Below the pieces are notes generated by a model. The model worked only from the letters and a program-made list of their open reading frames with translations, made no database searches and was not told the DNA's origin. A stretch of 37,690 nt of DNA from Candidatus Berkelbacteria bacterium (GTDB lineage: Bacteria; Patescibacteriota; UBA1384; XYA2-FULL-43-10; CAINNR01), in contig JAPLVG010000017.1 in assembly GCA_026397235.1 (NCBI GenBank), positions 1-37,690 on the forward strand. Reading direction: 5' to 3'. The translations under genes were made by a program, and so were the position numbers. Shown piece by piece: positions 1-8,286 of the stretch. Each line of letters begins with the position of its first letter. The stretch's first letter is position 1.

Positions 1-3
1 AAA

Positions 4-92
4 GAGTGGTTGACCCTATGAATAGGGCAATCACTCAACAAACGTTAGGGTCAAACCTGATGCTGGTCCAAGCAACCTAGAGTGGTTGTCCT
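4..92 (+). other. Hairpin cluster with alternative pairings at the window edge
   Basis: Bases 4-19 pair with 22-36 in a long hairpin with one bulge and one G-U pair. TTGACCCT at 10-17 is also an exact complement of AGGGTCAA at 47-54, so the two foldings exclude each other. CAACC near 73 pairs with GGTTG near 84, and a T-run follows. The motif AGAGTGGTTG occurs at 3-12 and again near 80-89. This could be the attenuator-like 3' end of an upstream transcript. The upstream gene lies outside the window, so the role is not known. Confidence 0.35.
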
Positions 93-184
93 TTTTGTAT
101 TTACGGGACTTTCGAATCTAGGCGATTAAAGCTTTACTTAAAATCAAAACTAAGCTAGAACAACACAAACGATCACACGGTCGA

Positions 185-213
185 TTGATCGCAAAAAATA
201 TTTTGTTTATTAA
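185..213 (+). promoter_or_regulatory. Possible promoter of the zinc-ribbon gene
   Basis: TTGATC at 185-190 and TATTAA at 208-213 are 17 bases apart. A GGGAGA ribosome site at 219-224 and the ATG at 229 follow. Confidence 0.35.
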
Positions 214-228
214 TAACAGGGAGAAATC

Positions 229-681
229 ATGAAAAAATGTCCAAAATGCAAGGAAGAAATCGCCGACGGTGCAATAAAATGCAAACATTGCAACGCCGAT
301 CTTAGAAATTGGTTTGCTAGGCACAAGTTTTTGACCGGATTTTTAGGTTTGATTATCTTAATCATTATCATTTCAGCTGCAGGTGGCGGAGACAAAAAGG
401 ATAGCTCCTCATCTAGTAGCTCATCAACCAGTACACCGAAAACTGAAGAAACCAAGAAATTCAATATTGATGATATCTACGCTAAAATCAACACAGGGAT
501 GACCGAAGCACAAGTTAAGGATATCATTACCAAAGATCCTATCAATTGCACTGAGAGCGAAATTCAAGGGTTAGGAACGAGCAAACTTTGCTCATACGGT
601 AATGTTTTCATCGACTCCGGTTCAATAATGGTCACATACAATAACGGAAAAGTATCCTCTAAGACCAAGAGCCAATACTGA
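229..681 (+). CDS. Zinc-ribbon single-pass membrane protein with SmpA/OmlA-like C-terminal domain
   Basis: The 150-residue product starts with a zinc ribbon (C4, C7, C18, C21). A hydrophobic membrane segment follows at about 33-50, then a Ser/Thr-rich linker near 58-70, then a folded C-terminal domain of about 70 residues. That domain contains IDDIYAKINTGMTEAQV, a pattern seen in SmpA/OmlA-type and related BLIP-like repeats (I..GMT..qV..ilG). The predicted topology is a cytoplasmic ribbon with an external C-terminal domain. The start is set by GGGAGA just upstream. Zinc-ribbon plus transmembrane proteins are common in bacteria and generally lack an assigned function. No partner gene is evident, and a gap of about 190 bp follows before the next gene. 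Confidence 0.7.
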   Translation: MKKCPKCKEEIADGAIKCKHCNADLRNWFARHKFLTGFLGLIILIIIISAAGGGDKKDSSSSSSSSTSTPKTEETKKFNIDDIYAKINTGMTEAQVKDIITKDPINCTESEIQGLGTSKLCSYGNVFIDSGSIMVTYNNGKVSSKTKSQY

Positions 682-873
682 CTTTCTCTTTTAGTTGCTC
701 ATATTGAGTGCTTGGATTCTGAAGTCTGATAAATACTAGCTACATTGGTTGCTTCTTCAGCTGTCTAAAAATCTGAAATATCACTCGATCTGATTCTTAA
801 ATTGATAATTAATCAAAGATGGAATAACATATGATTATGTAGTGCACTAAATTTTCGGTTTTAGAGGAGATAG
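682..873. other. Intergenic region with a 15-bp palindrome
   Basis: No coding potential is visible. TTGATAATTAATCAA at 802-816 is a palindrome (arms TTGAT/ATCAA) about 58 bases before the next start codon. It is a possible operator. A TATGAT at about 829-834 could be a -10 box. Confidence 0.35.
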
Positions 874-2607
874 ATGCGCGATGGATCGAGTGAATTGTCT
901 AGGGGAAATTACGGTCAAGATGTAGACTTGACCGATTCTTCAATATTAAGAGATTTTTCAAAAGAAAAGTATTCAACGCAGCGTCGCGAAACGGCATCGA
1001 ATATTGTTGAATCTCGCCAGGCAAAAAGAGAGAAAGAAGCAAAATTAAACGAGTTATTAAAAACGAACGCCGGGTTGGCAGAACTCGACAAGAAATTGCA
1101 GGATTTGAAGCAAAATTTTTGGAGTCGTTGGGCAAATTGTTTGCAGATTGCTAGAACTAGACGAGAAATAAATCAGTTAGGAGAAAAGGGCGAACAATTA
1201 CAGGAAGACATAGATTCAACGTCGGAGATTGAAGAAGCGAGTACTATTCTCGAGAATTTCTATAAAAATATGCGATCAGAATGGGAAGCTGATGGTATTC
1301 CTGAAGAGGAAATGGTGAATGCATTTAGCGAAGAAAATCTTAGTAGTCTCAATTTAACCGACTATACTCTCTTGCTAGGCAAATCCCGCTCTGAACTCGC
1401 TACACATGTCACAAGACAAGGGGTCCGAGACCACACGACTATCTGGGAACATACAGCAGGACTAAACGAGTATCATGATGGCTTCGTTAATATCATTCGA
1501 GATGGCAGAATTAGGTCCGTTGTGGGTTCAATTTATCGGGACGGCAAACTGATGGAGGACATAGACGAATATCTGGAATATTATTTAGAACATAACCACT
1601 CGATTCCTGAATTGAGCCAAGATCAAGAAAATTTGAAAAGATATTATTTGTTTAGTCGCCTTACTCAAAAATCCGCGATGGCTGAGGCTATGTCGTTCGA
1701 AGACAGGGCGAGCGTTCACTTTGGTCTAAGGGAGGTGCTAGACCGTTATTATGGGTCGGAGTCAGGAAATGAAATATTTTTTGCTGTACCAGTTGCTCAT
1801 TTTTTAGCCGATCACCAAATAAGCCAGGCAAATCTGGATAACCAAAATCAAAGCGCCCATAATGACCTGTGGATTTATACAAAGGATTGCGATGGCATTA
1901 GCGTCAACACATCCATCGCTTTTATTCCTCGATCTACGATTGTCGATAGGACAAGCGGCTCAACCTATGATCTCAGCCAGAGAAGTGAGGATGGTACATA
2001 TCAAAAAGTATCCAGTCCGGATAACAGCTGCACTTCAATGGAATATTGGGAAAGTTACTTTCAGCAAAATCCTCAATTGAAACCAAAAAGAGTAATTTAC
2101 TATGATGGAGAGCCCAGTTCCTTTTTGGCAAGTTGGGAAAAACAAAATGGGCTAAAGCTATCGACTAACTCTTTGCCGCGGAGACAAATTGACGAATCGG
2201 GGCTGATAGAAGACTACGAGCGGTATAGTATAATTATTTCTAAAGCCATCAATGAAAAATACCCGATGCCAGAAGTTGTATCTGCTGCTTTGAGCTCATT
2301 AGTGGATTCCTGTGATCAAAATCGTGATGTAATTTTGAAATTAGCTGAGCGATACCCCAAGTTATTTAAAGGTCCCGACCACATCGATCAATTTTGTTAT
2401 TACATAAAACAATACCTAAATCAGCGAGCGGATAATTCAGATATAGAAAATATATACGATTTTATTCCAGATGATTTAAGAGTTGCAATGGATCATATTA
2501 TATCTGTCTCTCCTGATTCGGCTGAGATTAATGATCTTAGCTCCATAATTCAATACGACTTACCCACAATCAAAGATTGTACGAGTAGAGCGTCAGATAG
2601 CAAATAG
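874..2607 (+). CDS. Large hypothetical protein with N-terminal coiled coil
   Basis: This 577-residue product is not recognised. A clear ribosome site (AGAGGAGA) precedes the ATG. Residues about 30-125 are rich in Lys, Glu, Leu and Arg with heptad character and probably form a coiled coil. From about 190 onward the composition is that of a globular enzyme or binding domain, with blocks such as DHTTIWEH, EIFFAVPVAHFLADHQ and NTSIAFIPRSTIVDRTSGS. The region about 440-560 is helical. There is no signal peptide or membrane segment, so it is probably cytoplasmic. It lies in the accessory part of the window, beside other unrecognised genes. I assign no function. Confidence 0.7.
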   Translation: MRDGSSELSRGNYGQDVDLTDSSILRDFSKEKYSTQRRETASNIVESRQAKREKEAKLNELLKTNAGLAELDKKLQDLKQNFWSRWANCLQIARTRREINQLGEKGEQLQEDIDSTSEIEEASTILENFYKNMRSEWEADGIPEEEMVNAFSEENLSSLNLTDYTLLLGKSRSELATHVTRQGVRDHTTIWEHTAGLNEYHDGFVNIIRDGRIRSVVGSIYRDGKLMEDIDEYLEYYLEHNHSIPELSQDQENLKRYYLFSRLTQKSAMAEAMSFEDRASVHFGLREVLDRYYGSESGNEIFFAVPVAHFLADHQISQANLDNQNQSAHNDLWIYTKDCDGISVNTSIAFIPRSTIVDRTSGSTYDLSQRSEDGTYQKVSSPDNSCTSMEYWESYFQQNPQLKPKRVIYYDGEPSSFLASWEKQNGLKLSTNSLPRRQIDESGLIEDYERYSIIISKAINEKYPMPEVVSAALSSLVDSCDQNRDVILKLAERYPKLFKGPDHIDQFCYYIKQYLNQRADNSDIENIYDFIPDDLRVAMDHIISVSPDSAEINDLSSIIQYDLPTIKDCTSRASDSK

Positions 2608-2780
2608 AATCCATAATTCAATTAATGGTTTACTCTGGCACCCGCGCGGCAGTTTCCTCCCCCCACACCTCAGTGGTTGCATAGTTTGGAATTCATTTTC
2701 GTATATGCTCTGCAATTTTCAACTCAAAAGAGTTATAATTAAGGTATCAAAGTTCTTTAAATTAAATTCAGGAGTGGAAA
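2608..2780. promoter_or_regulatory. Intergenic region with -10 box overlapped by an inverted repeat
   Basis: A consensus TATAAT lies at 2734-2739. Its upstream edge overlaps AACTCAAAAGAGTT at 2721-2734, a palindrome with arms AACTC/GAGTT that could be an operator. No strong -35 is present. AGGAG at 2770-2774 is the ribosome site of the 58-residue gene. Nothing else is seen in the C-rich stretch at 2640-2670. Confidence 0.5.
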
Positions 2781-2957
2781 ATGATAAATAATGACCAAAT
2801 CATAGAAAAATCCAAAAAAGTTGATCAAATTATTATTGATTGCTCGGCTAAGCTGAACACAATTGAAAAACAGCAAAATGAAGTTGTTAAAGATCTGGGC
2901 AAAAAAACTGATGCTGTTAAAATCATTAAAGTTAAAAAAGAAATCGAGGCATTATGA
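2781..2957 (+). CDS. 58-residue coiled-coil protein, translationally coupled to the next gene
   Basis: This short ORF has an AGGAG ribosome site about 7 bases before the ATG and is preceded by a TATAAT box. The product is Lys/Glu/Ile-rich, begins MINNDQIIEKSKKVDQIIID and looks like a single long amphipathic helix. Its TGA overlaps the ATG of the 702-residue gene as ATGA at 2954-2957, a typical sign of translational coupling. The long downstream gene has no other ribosome site, which supports both calls. The product may be a small partner that pairs with the downstream coiled-coil protein. That function is inferred from position only. Confidence 0.7.
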   Translation: MINNDQIIEKSKKVDQIIIDCSAKLNTIEKQQNEVVKDLGKKTDAVKIIKVKKEIEAL

Positions 2958-5062
2958 CACTAGAACAAAATGGTGCACCAAAACAAGAAATTTTGGAAAC
3001 GGGTGAGAAACCAGTCGAGGCAGTCAAACCACCTGAAACTTCTGCTGAGATATTCGCCCGAGCAACAAAAATGATAGACGATGCCAATCGTAGATTCGAT
3101 GAATCGACTGGAAGAAACCGGGGGCAAGTTGAAAAAATTGCTTCAGATCCCGACACTCAACCCGCAGATGTACAAACATCTACGGCTCAAATTGATACTT
3201 TGGACCAACAAGGTAAACAAGTTGTTGCTGATGCCAAAGAGCAAATAACACAAACAATCCAACCCGCACAAGCAGAAGCAGCAAAACCAGAAAATTTCGA
3301 CTCGCCGCCCGAAAACGAAAGAATATATATGGGTGCAGTCGAAAGACCTGACGGAACTCTTGATTTATCAAAAGCTCTTCACGCTATTGGAGATACCCAT
3401 AAAGAAATGAAAGCAAGTTTTGAGCGGAACAAATTAGAAAGGGATGCTAAGCTGGCTTCCGATTTAGAAATACCAGAAAGTGCGAAACCTGGAACGCCAG
3501 AATACACATTCTATCAAACCAGAAATGAAAAAATTATCGTCGAAAAAGCCGCACAAGCTGAAGCGGGATCAACTTCTAAATTTAAATATTCTGCTGATTA
3601 CCAGGCCAGGATTGACAGCTTAGACCAACAGTTACAACTTTTATCAGGTCTGACATCGGCAAAGACAAAACCAAGTCCAGAAGTGGCGAAAGCATATCAA
3701 AGGGATTTGGAAAATATCATTGCCACAGAAATGACTAGGGGGTGGGCAAGCGCCTATAAAGAGCAAGATCCATCCAAAATTGCAGAACATCAACAACAGT
3801 CAGAGGATTCGCTCAGGGGTGTGGATTTTCAGAAAGTATCAGACAATGCCAGAGCGGAGGCCGAAAGATTAAGGCAGGAGATGGCAACTAGCGGCGAAAC
3901 AGAAGAGTTGAAAGAGCGCATACAAGAAGAAGAGGAAGCGGCAAGAGAATATCAAAGATACGCGGATATAAAGGATGCTTTCAGTCCGGACAAATCAGCT
4001 TCAGCTGTTGAAGATACCGCACAAAAGCAAGAAGCAACTCAGCAACAAGTTGTTCCTCCTGGCAAAAAGCAAGAATCTAATACGGGTGAGGTGGCTCCTG
4101 TTAGTATTCCAGAAACGGCACCAGCTCCTCAGCAACCAGACCAGCGTCAACCACAAGTCGAAACTAAAAAAATTCTGCCAGACTTTCAACTTCTGACCGT
4201 CAAACCAGAGCAACCGCTCGAAGATTGGAGTCCTGCCGAAATTCGAGGTATTTTGATCCCGCAGTTACAAAAAGATGTTGATACCATCAGTCAACGAATG
4301 AAAACAGCTGACCCTACTGCAATGCCGATTCAAGCACAACGTCGGGTTGATGATCTGCGAGGTGATATTGCTAACTTGGAAAATTATTTACAAATTCGCG
4401 AAGGCGGTCCAGCCCCAGAAAAAGTTATGGTTAAACCACCAACACCCCCAACTGAAAAACCTGTTGAAACTGATCAGCAGCCGGAGCCTGCCCAAGAGAT
4501 TGCAGGAGATGCTACTGAACCAGTAGTAGAAACCGCAACCACCACTCCAGAAATCAAAACCGCCTCAAAAGCCGAGGCACCAAAAGTTGAGCCAGAAGAC
4601 CCATCTAAAAAACGCGAAGAAGAAGTTAATCTTTTACATAAAATGTCTGAGATTTCAAATGAAATTATGGATGGGAATGTAAGCAGTGAGAGGGCAGCGG
4701 AAATCACCAGAGAAATTACATCGTCACTTGAAGGAAATTATAATTTTGACGATTTAACTCACGGAGCAAGAATTGCGCAATCATTAAAAAATCCCAGTTT
4801 GGCTAGACAACTTCTGGGTCGAGCAGAAGCAAGTAACCGTCCTGGTGGGAAAATCACTCCTCGTGTCAGCGCGGAATATTCTTGCATAGTTGCTCGAATG
4901 TTAGCTGAATCGGGAGACATAAAGGGTGCACAAGCGAGTTTAGAAAAAGCCCAGGGAACCTACCCTGAACTTGGCGACGGTAACACAGTTTATTCAGGTG
5001 CAATAAAAGCAATTTCAAAACGAAGTAGTGTAGTTGGTCGATTGTTTAATCGTCAAAAGTAA
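2954..5062 (+). CDS. Long coiled-coil and Pro/Gln-rich hypothetical protein with TPR-like C-terminus
   Basis: The 702-residue product alternates charged helical stretches with low-complexity Pro/Gln/Glu/Thr linkers near 340-400 and 480-545. Residues about 300-335 (EAERLRQEM...EEEEAAREYQ) are a strong coiled-coil candidate. The last 150 residues are helical and include ARIAQSLKNPSLARQLLGRA and AESGDIKGAQASLEKA, which read like tetratricopeptide-type helix pairs. There is no signal peptide or membrane span. The start is inside the ATGA overlap with the 58-residue gene, so the two genes are probably co-translated. The architecture resembles a scaffold or adaptor protein. No specific function can be assigned. 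Confidence 0.7.
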   Translation: MTLEQNGAPKQEILETGEKPVEAVKPPETSAEIFARATKMIDDANRRFDESTGRNRGQVEKIASDPDTQPADVQTSTAQIDTLDQQGKQVVADAKEQITQTIQPAQAEAAKPENFDSPPENERIYMGAVERPDGTLDLSKALHAIGDTHKEMKASFERNKLERDAKLASDLEIPESAKPGTPEYTFYQTRNEKIIVEKAAQAEAGSTSKFKYSADYQARIDSLDQQLQLLSGLTSAKTKPSPEVAKAYQRDLENIIATEMTRGWASAYKEQDPSKIAEHQQQSEDSLRGVDFQKVSDNARAEAERLRQEMATSGETEELKERIQEEEEAAREYQRYADIKDAFSPDKSASAVEDTAQKQEATQQQVVPPGKKQESNTGEVAPVSIPETAPAPQQPDQRQPQVETKKILPDFQLLTVKPEQPLEDWSPAEIRGILIPQLQKDVDTISQRMKTADPTAMPIQAQRRVDDLRGDIANLENYLQIREGGPAPEKVMVKPPTPPTEKPVETDQQPEPAQEIAGDATEPVVETATTTPEIKTASKAEAPKVEPEDPSKKREEEVNLLHKMSEISNEIMDGNVSSERAAEITREITSSLEGNYNFDDLTHGARIAQSLKNPSLARQLLGRAEASNRPGGKITPRVSAEYSCIVARMLAESGDIKGAQASLEKAQGTYPELGDGNTVYSGAIKAISKRSSVVGRLFNRQK

Positions 5063-5077
5063 AAAGTTCTAAAAATT

Positions 5078-5101
5078 AGGGCTACAAGAATTTATTGCCC
5101 T
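5078..5101 (+). terminator. Weak terminator-like hairpin after the 702-residue gene
   Basis: AGGGC at 5078-5082 pairs with GCCCT at 5097-5101, followed by TTGTTGTG. The stem is short and the U-tract is imperfect. Confidence 0.35.
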
Positions 5102-5175
5102 TTGTTGTGTCAAGTAATTATTTTGTATTAAGATTTTGGAATAAAGCAATCTATTTGATTTAAGAAAGCTAAAAT

Positions 5176-5724
5176 ATGAGCGAATTTCCAACTCCAGAAA
5201 TTAGCGAACTACAAGATCCAGCGCTTCCAAAATTTTGGGATGTATTTTTGGCACACCAGCGGCTAAAAGCTGGGATCGAATTTGAATTGGGATTGTTTGT
5301 TCAAAAGATGGTTGTCAATGGAACAGAGTCTTATACTCTTTATGACGATGGTGGTCATCCAATTGACAGGGGTGACCTAGATAGAGTGAACGCTAATTTC
5401 TCTCTTGATACTAGTGGTGTTGCGGGATTTTTTGTTCGTGAACCATGGATGCTGGTTCATACCCATCCAACTACATTGGATGAAGATGAAAGCCAAGTAA
5501 CAAACATTGTTGATTTACCAAGCGATGATGATTTATCTGACGCTGATTTACATAAAATGATTGTTTGGGGAGCTGAAAAATTTGGTTTTTTTGCGACTGT
5601 GATAGAGAGACCGGAAATACCAGAGGACATTGAAGCTTATAGACAAGCCGTGGAAAAATACAAAATAGCAGTCGAATCAAATGATCAAGGAAGATTTCGG
5701 CGGGAAATTTTATCGTTTAGTTGA
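5176..5724 (+). CDS. JAB/JAMM (MPN+)-like putative metalloprotease domain protein
   Basis: The 182-residue product carries HTHP at 95-98 and PSDDD at 115-119. This matches the JAMM zinc motif HxHP...SxxD, with candidate acidic residues E35/E37 upstream in the position expected for the catalytic Glu. JAMM proteins are zinc isopeptidases or peptidases that remove ubiquitin-like or peptide tags. The spacing between the second His and the Ser is about 18 residues, longer than the usual 7-10, so activity is uncertain. The reading frame ends inside the start of a +1-shifted frame whose protein continues plausibly (see next entry). The real gene may be longer and frameshifted. No ubiquitin-like or E1-like gene is adjacent. 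Confidence 0.5.
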   Translation: MSEFPTPEISELQDPALPKFWDVFLAHQRLKAGIEFELGLFVQKMVVNGTESYTLYDDGGHPIDRGDLDRVNANFSLDTSGVAGFFVREPWMLVHTHPTTLDEDESQVTNIVDLPSDDDLSDADLHKMIVWGAEKFGFFATVIERPEIPEDIEAYRQAVEKYKIAVESNDQGRFRREILSFS

Positions 5725-6175
5725 AAGCGATGATACGCGAGAAGCTATGTCTCCAAAACAAGCTGGCATGGATAAGGGCAAGATAGAACTTTCTTCGGGT
5801 GTTGAATTGCCAGAGACTGATTTTATTTATCAGCAGAACGATTACAGAGATAGGAGATATACACTTAGTCCCATGACTGATGAAGAAGAAAAACAAACAG
5901 CACAAGATTATTATCACAACATGGATTTGCACCGAGCAACGGAACATAATCGAATTGAGCAAAGAAGAAGAGTTGTTGCCGCTAATTGTGCCAATATGCC
6001 TAAGAGTGAACTTTCAAACAGGCTAAATTCGTTACGGATTAAATCAGAACAGCTTGGACAACAACTGGAAATAGAAACCGACTCATCCCAAAGAACTAAT
6101 TTGTTATTTGCTCTAAAAAATACGGAAACCGATACTGCAGTTATAGAAGGTCTTGTTTCATCAACGGGTGTATAA
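5681..6175 (+). CDS. Hypothetical helical protein overlapping the JAMM-like gene; possible frameshifted continuation
   Basis: This 164-residue frame overlaps the preceding gene by 44 bases in the +1 frame. No ribosome site is visible before its first ATG, which argues against an independent start. The first residues (EDFGGKFYRLVESDD) read as a natural continuation of the upstream protein, so a single-base indel or a programmed shift near 5690-5715 would give one protein of about 330 residues. The C-terminal part is helical and charged. The family is not recognised. Resequencing or homologues would settle whether one or two genes exist. Confidence 0.5.
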   Translation: MIKEDFGGKFYRLVESDDTREAMSPKQAGMDKGKIELSSGVELPETDFIYQQNDYRDRRYTLSPMTDEEEKQTAQDYYHNMDLHRATEHNRIEQRRRVVAANCANMPKSELSNRLNSLRIKSEQLGQQLEIETDSSQRTNLLFALKNTETDTAVIEGLVSSTGV

Positions 6176-6213
6176 AATACAAAAGTCCAATAAACAGTTT
6201 GTCCATTTTCCCT

Positions 6214-6624
6214 TCACAACAAATTAATTTTCCCCTTATTGTCGTGACTAATAACTATTTTTTTGATCGCTAAGCTTGGAAAAGATTCGGCAACCACACT
6301 ACTCGCTTTTTCTAGCTCTAATCTCTGAAAATCAACTTCTTCATTGAAAGTTTTGAATTTGCTGCTTCCTCCGTATGCACCACAATCGATATGATTTGTT
6401 AGAATTATTTGTTTTGCTTCATGTAACTCCACGGAAACTCTGATACTATCCAAAACGGCTGTTCTGTCAGCTTCGATTATCGGAGACGATAGGTTTTTGC
6501 TTCCGCCAGCCAATTCGATCAAATCAAACTCACCAAACTTTTGCTCCAAAAGAGGTAGCGCATCCGGCCAAAAACGATAATCGATGCAAGATAGAACTAT
6601 TGAAACTTTTTCTTTATGTTTCAT
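6214..6624 (-). CDS. Beta-carbonic-anhydrase-like zinc protein
   Basis: This 136-residue protein has the beta-carbonic-anhydrase signature. SCIDYR gives C13, D15 and R17 (zinc ligand plus Asp-Arg dyad), LAGG is at 39-42, and HIDCGAYGG gives H78 and C81. Together these form the Cys-His-Cys zinc site. Family members interconvert CO2 and bicarbonate, but short members such as this (usual length about 180-220) are often called carbonic-anhydrase-like without proven activity. It is transcribed divergently from the TcmP operon and convergently with the JAMM-like gene, so it is a lone gene. No strong ribosome site precedes the ATG. Confidence 0.75.
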   Translation of the reverse strand: MKHKEKVSIVLSCIDYRFWPDALPLLEQKFGEFDLIELAGGSKNLSSPIIEADRTAVLDSIRVSVELHEAKQIILTNHIDCGAYGGSSKFKTFNEEVDFQRLELEKASSVVAESFPSLAIKKIVISHDNKGKINLL

Positions 6625-6706
6625 AAGGATTTATTATTGTGATATCTTTTGATTTAATTATATCACAGCATGAAAATTAACAGATTAAATTGATATCAGT
6701 TTACGG

Positions 6707-6727
6707 TATAATAGACATGGAAGGAGA
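6707..6727 (+). promoter_or_regulatory. -10 box and ribosome site of the TcmP operon
   Basis: TATAAT at 6707-6712 is followed by GGAAGGAGA at about 6719-6727 and the ATG at 6735. No convincing -35 is seen. This places the start of the three-gene operon here. Confidence 0.55.
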
Positions 6728-6734
6728 TTATTGA

Positions 6735-7151
6735 ATGAAAAATTCATATACAGTTCTTGAATTGCCAGAAAACTCGAAAAAATCTTTAGCTGCCGAGCTT
6801 GAAAACCTCGGATTTGTTTACATCCTACCAGAAATGGGAGGTGGCCCATCTGAGGTAGCACGACTATTGATCGCTTGGATTAATATTCATGATTTTTGGA
6901 GCATGTTGTTTATAGGAGTGCTGGTAAATCGAATTGATAAATTAATAAGCGTAATCTATGACTGGTTTAAGAAAAACCCGCCGGAGGATAAAAAAGTCGA
7001 ATATGTGGTGAATATCTCGGTTTATAATCTAAAAGATTCTTATACTATCAATCTCAAAGCGGACCAAAAATATTCAAAATCCCAAATCCGCAAGATTATC
7101 GAACAGGAGAAGAACAAACAAGCCGTTTTGAAGAAGGTTTTTAAGAAATAA
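6735..7151 (+). CDS. Small hypothetical protein, first gene of the TcmP operon
   Basis: The 138-residue product has a hydrophobic stretch at about 45-65 (ARLLIAWINIHDFWSMLFIGVL) that could be a short membrane or amphipathic segment. The C-terminal half is Lys-rich and helical (KYSKSQIRKIIEQEKNKQ). A strong ribosome site precedes it. It ends two bases before the TcmP gene, so the two are surely co-transcribed. The family is not recognised. Its position suggests an accessory to the TcmP/three-Cys pair, but this is inference. Confidence 0.6.
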   Translation: MKNSYTVLELPENSKKSLAAELENLGFVYILPEMGGGPSEVARLLIAWINIHDFWSMLFIGVLVNRIDKLISVIYDWFKKNPPEDKKVEYVVNISVYNLKDSYTINLKADQKYSKSQIRKIIEQEKNKQAVLKKVFKK

Positions 7152-7153
7152 AT

Positions 7154-8269
7154 ATGTCTAACAACAAAAGATTCTTCAGTGATCAGTCAGAGATAACAAA
7201 ATTAAAATTGTTATTTTTTGAAAACTACATTGAATCATATCTATATAAAATCCTTTACAATTTTGGCAGTTGCAGACTATTTGATCCATTCTGCGGTCCG
7301 GGTAGAGCTGGTGACAATTTGGGCAGCCCGCTGGTTTTATTGAATAAGTTGAGAAAGGTCGTAGCCACGCCGACTATTAAGAATCACTTGAAATTTGAGA
7401 TCATCTTGTTTTGTAGCGATTCGGACAAAAGCAATATTGCGAGTATAGAAAAAGAAACTGCTGCCATAAAAATTGAAAATGTAAAGGTGATATGCAAAAA
7501 TCAGACATTTGATGAATTTCATGATTTTGTAACGAAGAGTAAAATAGCACCCTCAAAAACTCCAAAGTTCATTTTTCTCGACCCTTTCGGCTACAGTCAA
7601 ATACCACTCAATAAAATTGAACAATTGGCTGCACTTCCAAACTGTGAGATTTTATTGTTTGTGCCCTTAATGGACATTTACCGCTTCAGCAATCAGGATC
7701 CTACTGCAATGGAAAAAGGAAGCAGGGTTTTTCTGGAAACATACACCAATCGGGCGATGACTGGCGGCAAAACATTTACAAACCCCCAAGATCTAATGAT
7801 GGTGATAAATATTACCTTGAAAACAAAGCTGAATAAATATGTAAGACCAATGATGTTCGACGCCGGATCAAGAAAAAATTGTTTGTTTCTAATCACCAAA
7901 AATATCAAAGGGTTAATCCTGGCGAATGAGCTGTTCTGTAAAGGTTCAGATACAAGACTTAATACTAAAATCACCGGTGTTGATAAGAATACTAGCCAAG
8001 GGAAGCTAGACTTGGAAGTCGACACTGTTGATGAAGTGGAATTCAAGGGCATTATTACAAAAGCACTTGAAAACGGAAAGTTAAATAACATCGAAATGAC
8101 GAAATTATACGCAGAAAATTATTTCTGTCAGACTTCCGCTCGTGCATATTTAACAAAGCTGATCAAGAAGGATATAATAGGGTTAACAAGGCTCGGTAAA
8201 ACATCACAGCTTTGTATTGGAGCCACCAATTTAAGCTCTGAGCCTAAAGTTGAGTTTTACTTGAAATAA
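7154..8269 (+). CDS. tcmP: Three-Cys-motif partner protein TcmP
   Basis: The 371-residue protein has a Rossmann methyltransferase-like core. Motif I is LFDPFCGPGRAG at 42-53, and FLDPFGY at 141-147 sits where DNA methyltransferases carry DPPY. The PLMDIYRF block and the overall length fit the TcmP family (three-Cys-motif partner), whose genes regularly neighbour a radical-SAM-like protein, exactly as here: the partner starts 17 bases downstream. The last 60 residues look like a winged helix. The biochemical role of the pair is not established as far as I know; nucleic-acid modification is a guess from the DPPY-like site. The call rests on motifs and context together. Confidence 0.75.
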   Translation: MSNNKRFFSDQSEITKLKLLFFENYIESYLYKILYNFGSCRLFDPFCGPGRAGDNLGSPLVLLNKLRKVVATPTIKNHLKFEIILFCSDSDKSNIASIEKETAAIKIENVKVICKNQTFDEFHDFVTKSKIAPSKTPKFIFLDPFGYSQIPLNKIEQLAALPNCEILLFVPLMDIYRFSNQDPTAMEKGSRVFLETYTNRAMTGGKTFTNPQDLMMVINITLKTKLNKYVRPMMFDAGSRKNCLFLITKNIKGLILANELFCKGSDTRLNTKITGVDKNTSQGKLDLEVDTVDEVEFKGIITKALENGKLNNIEMTKLYAENYFCQTSARAYLTKLIKKDIIGLTRLGKTSQLCIGATNLSSEPKVEFYLK

Positions 8270-8286
8270 CATTCTTTTGGAGGGGA

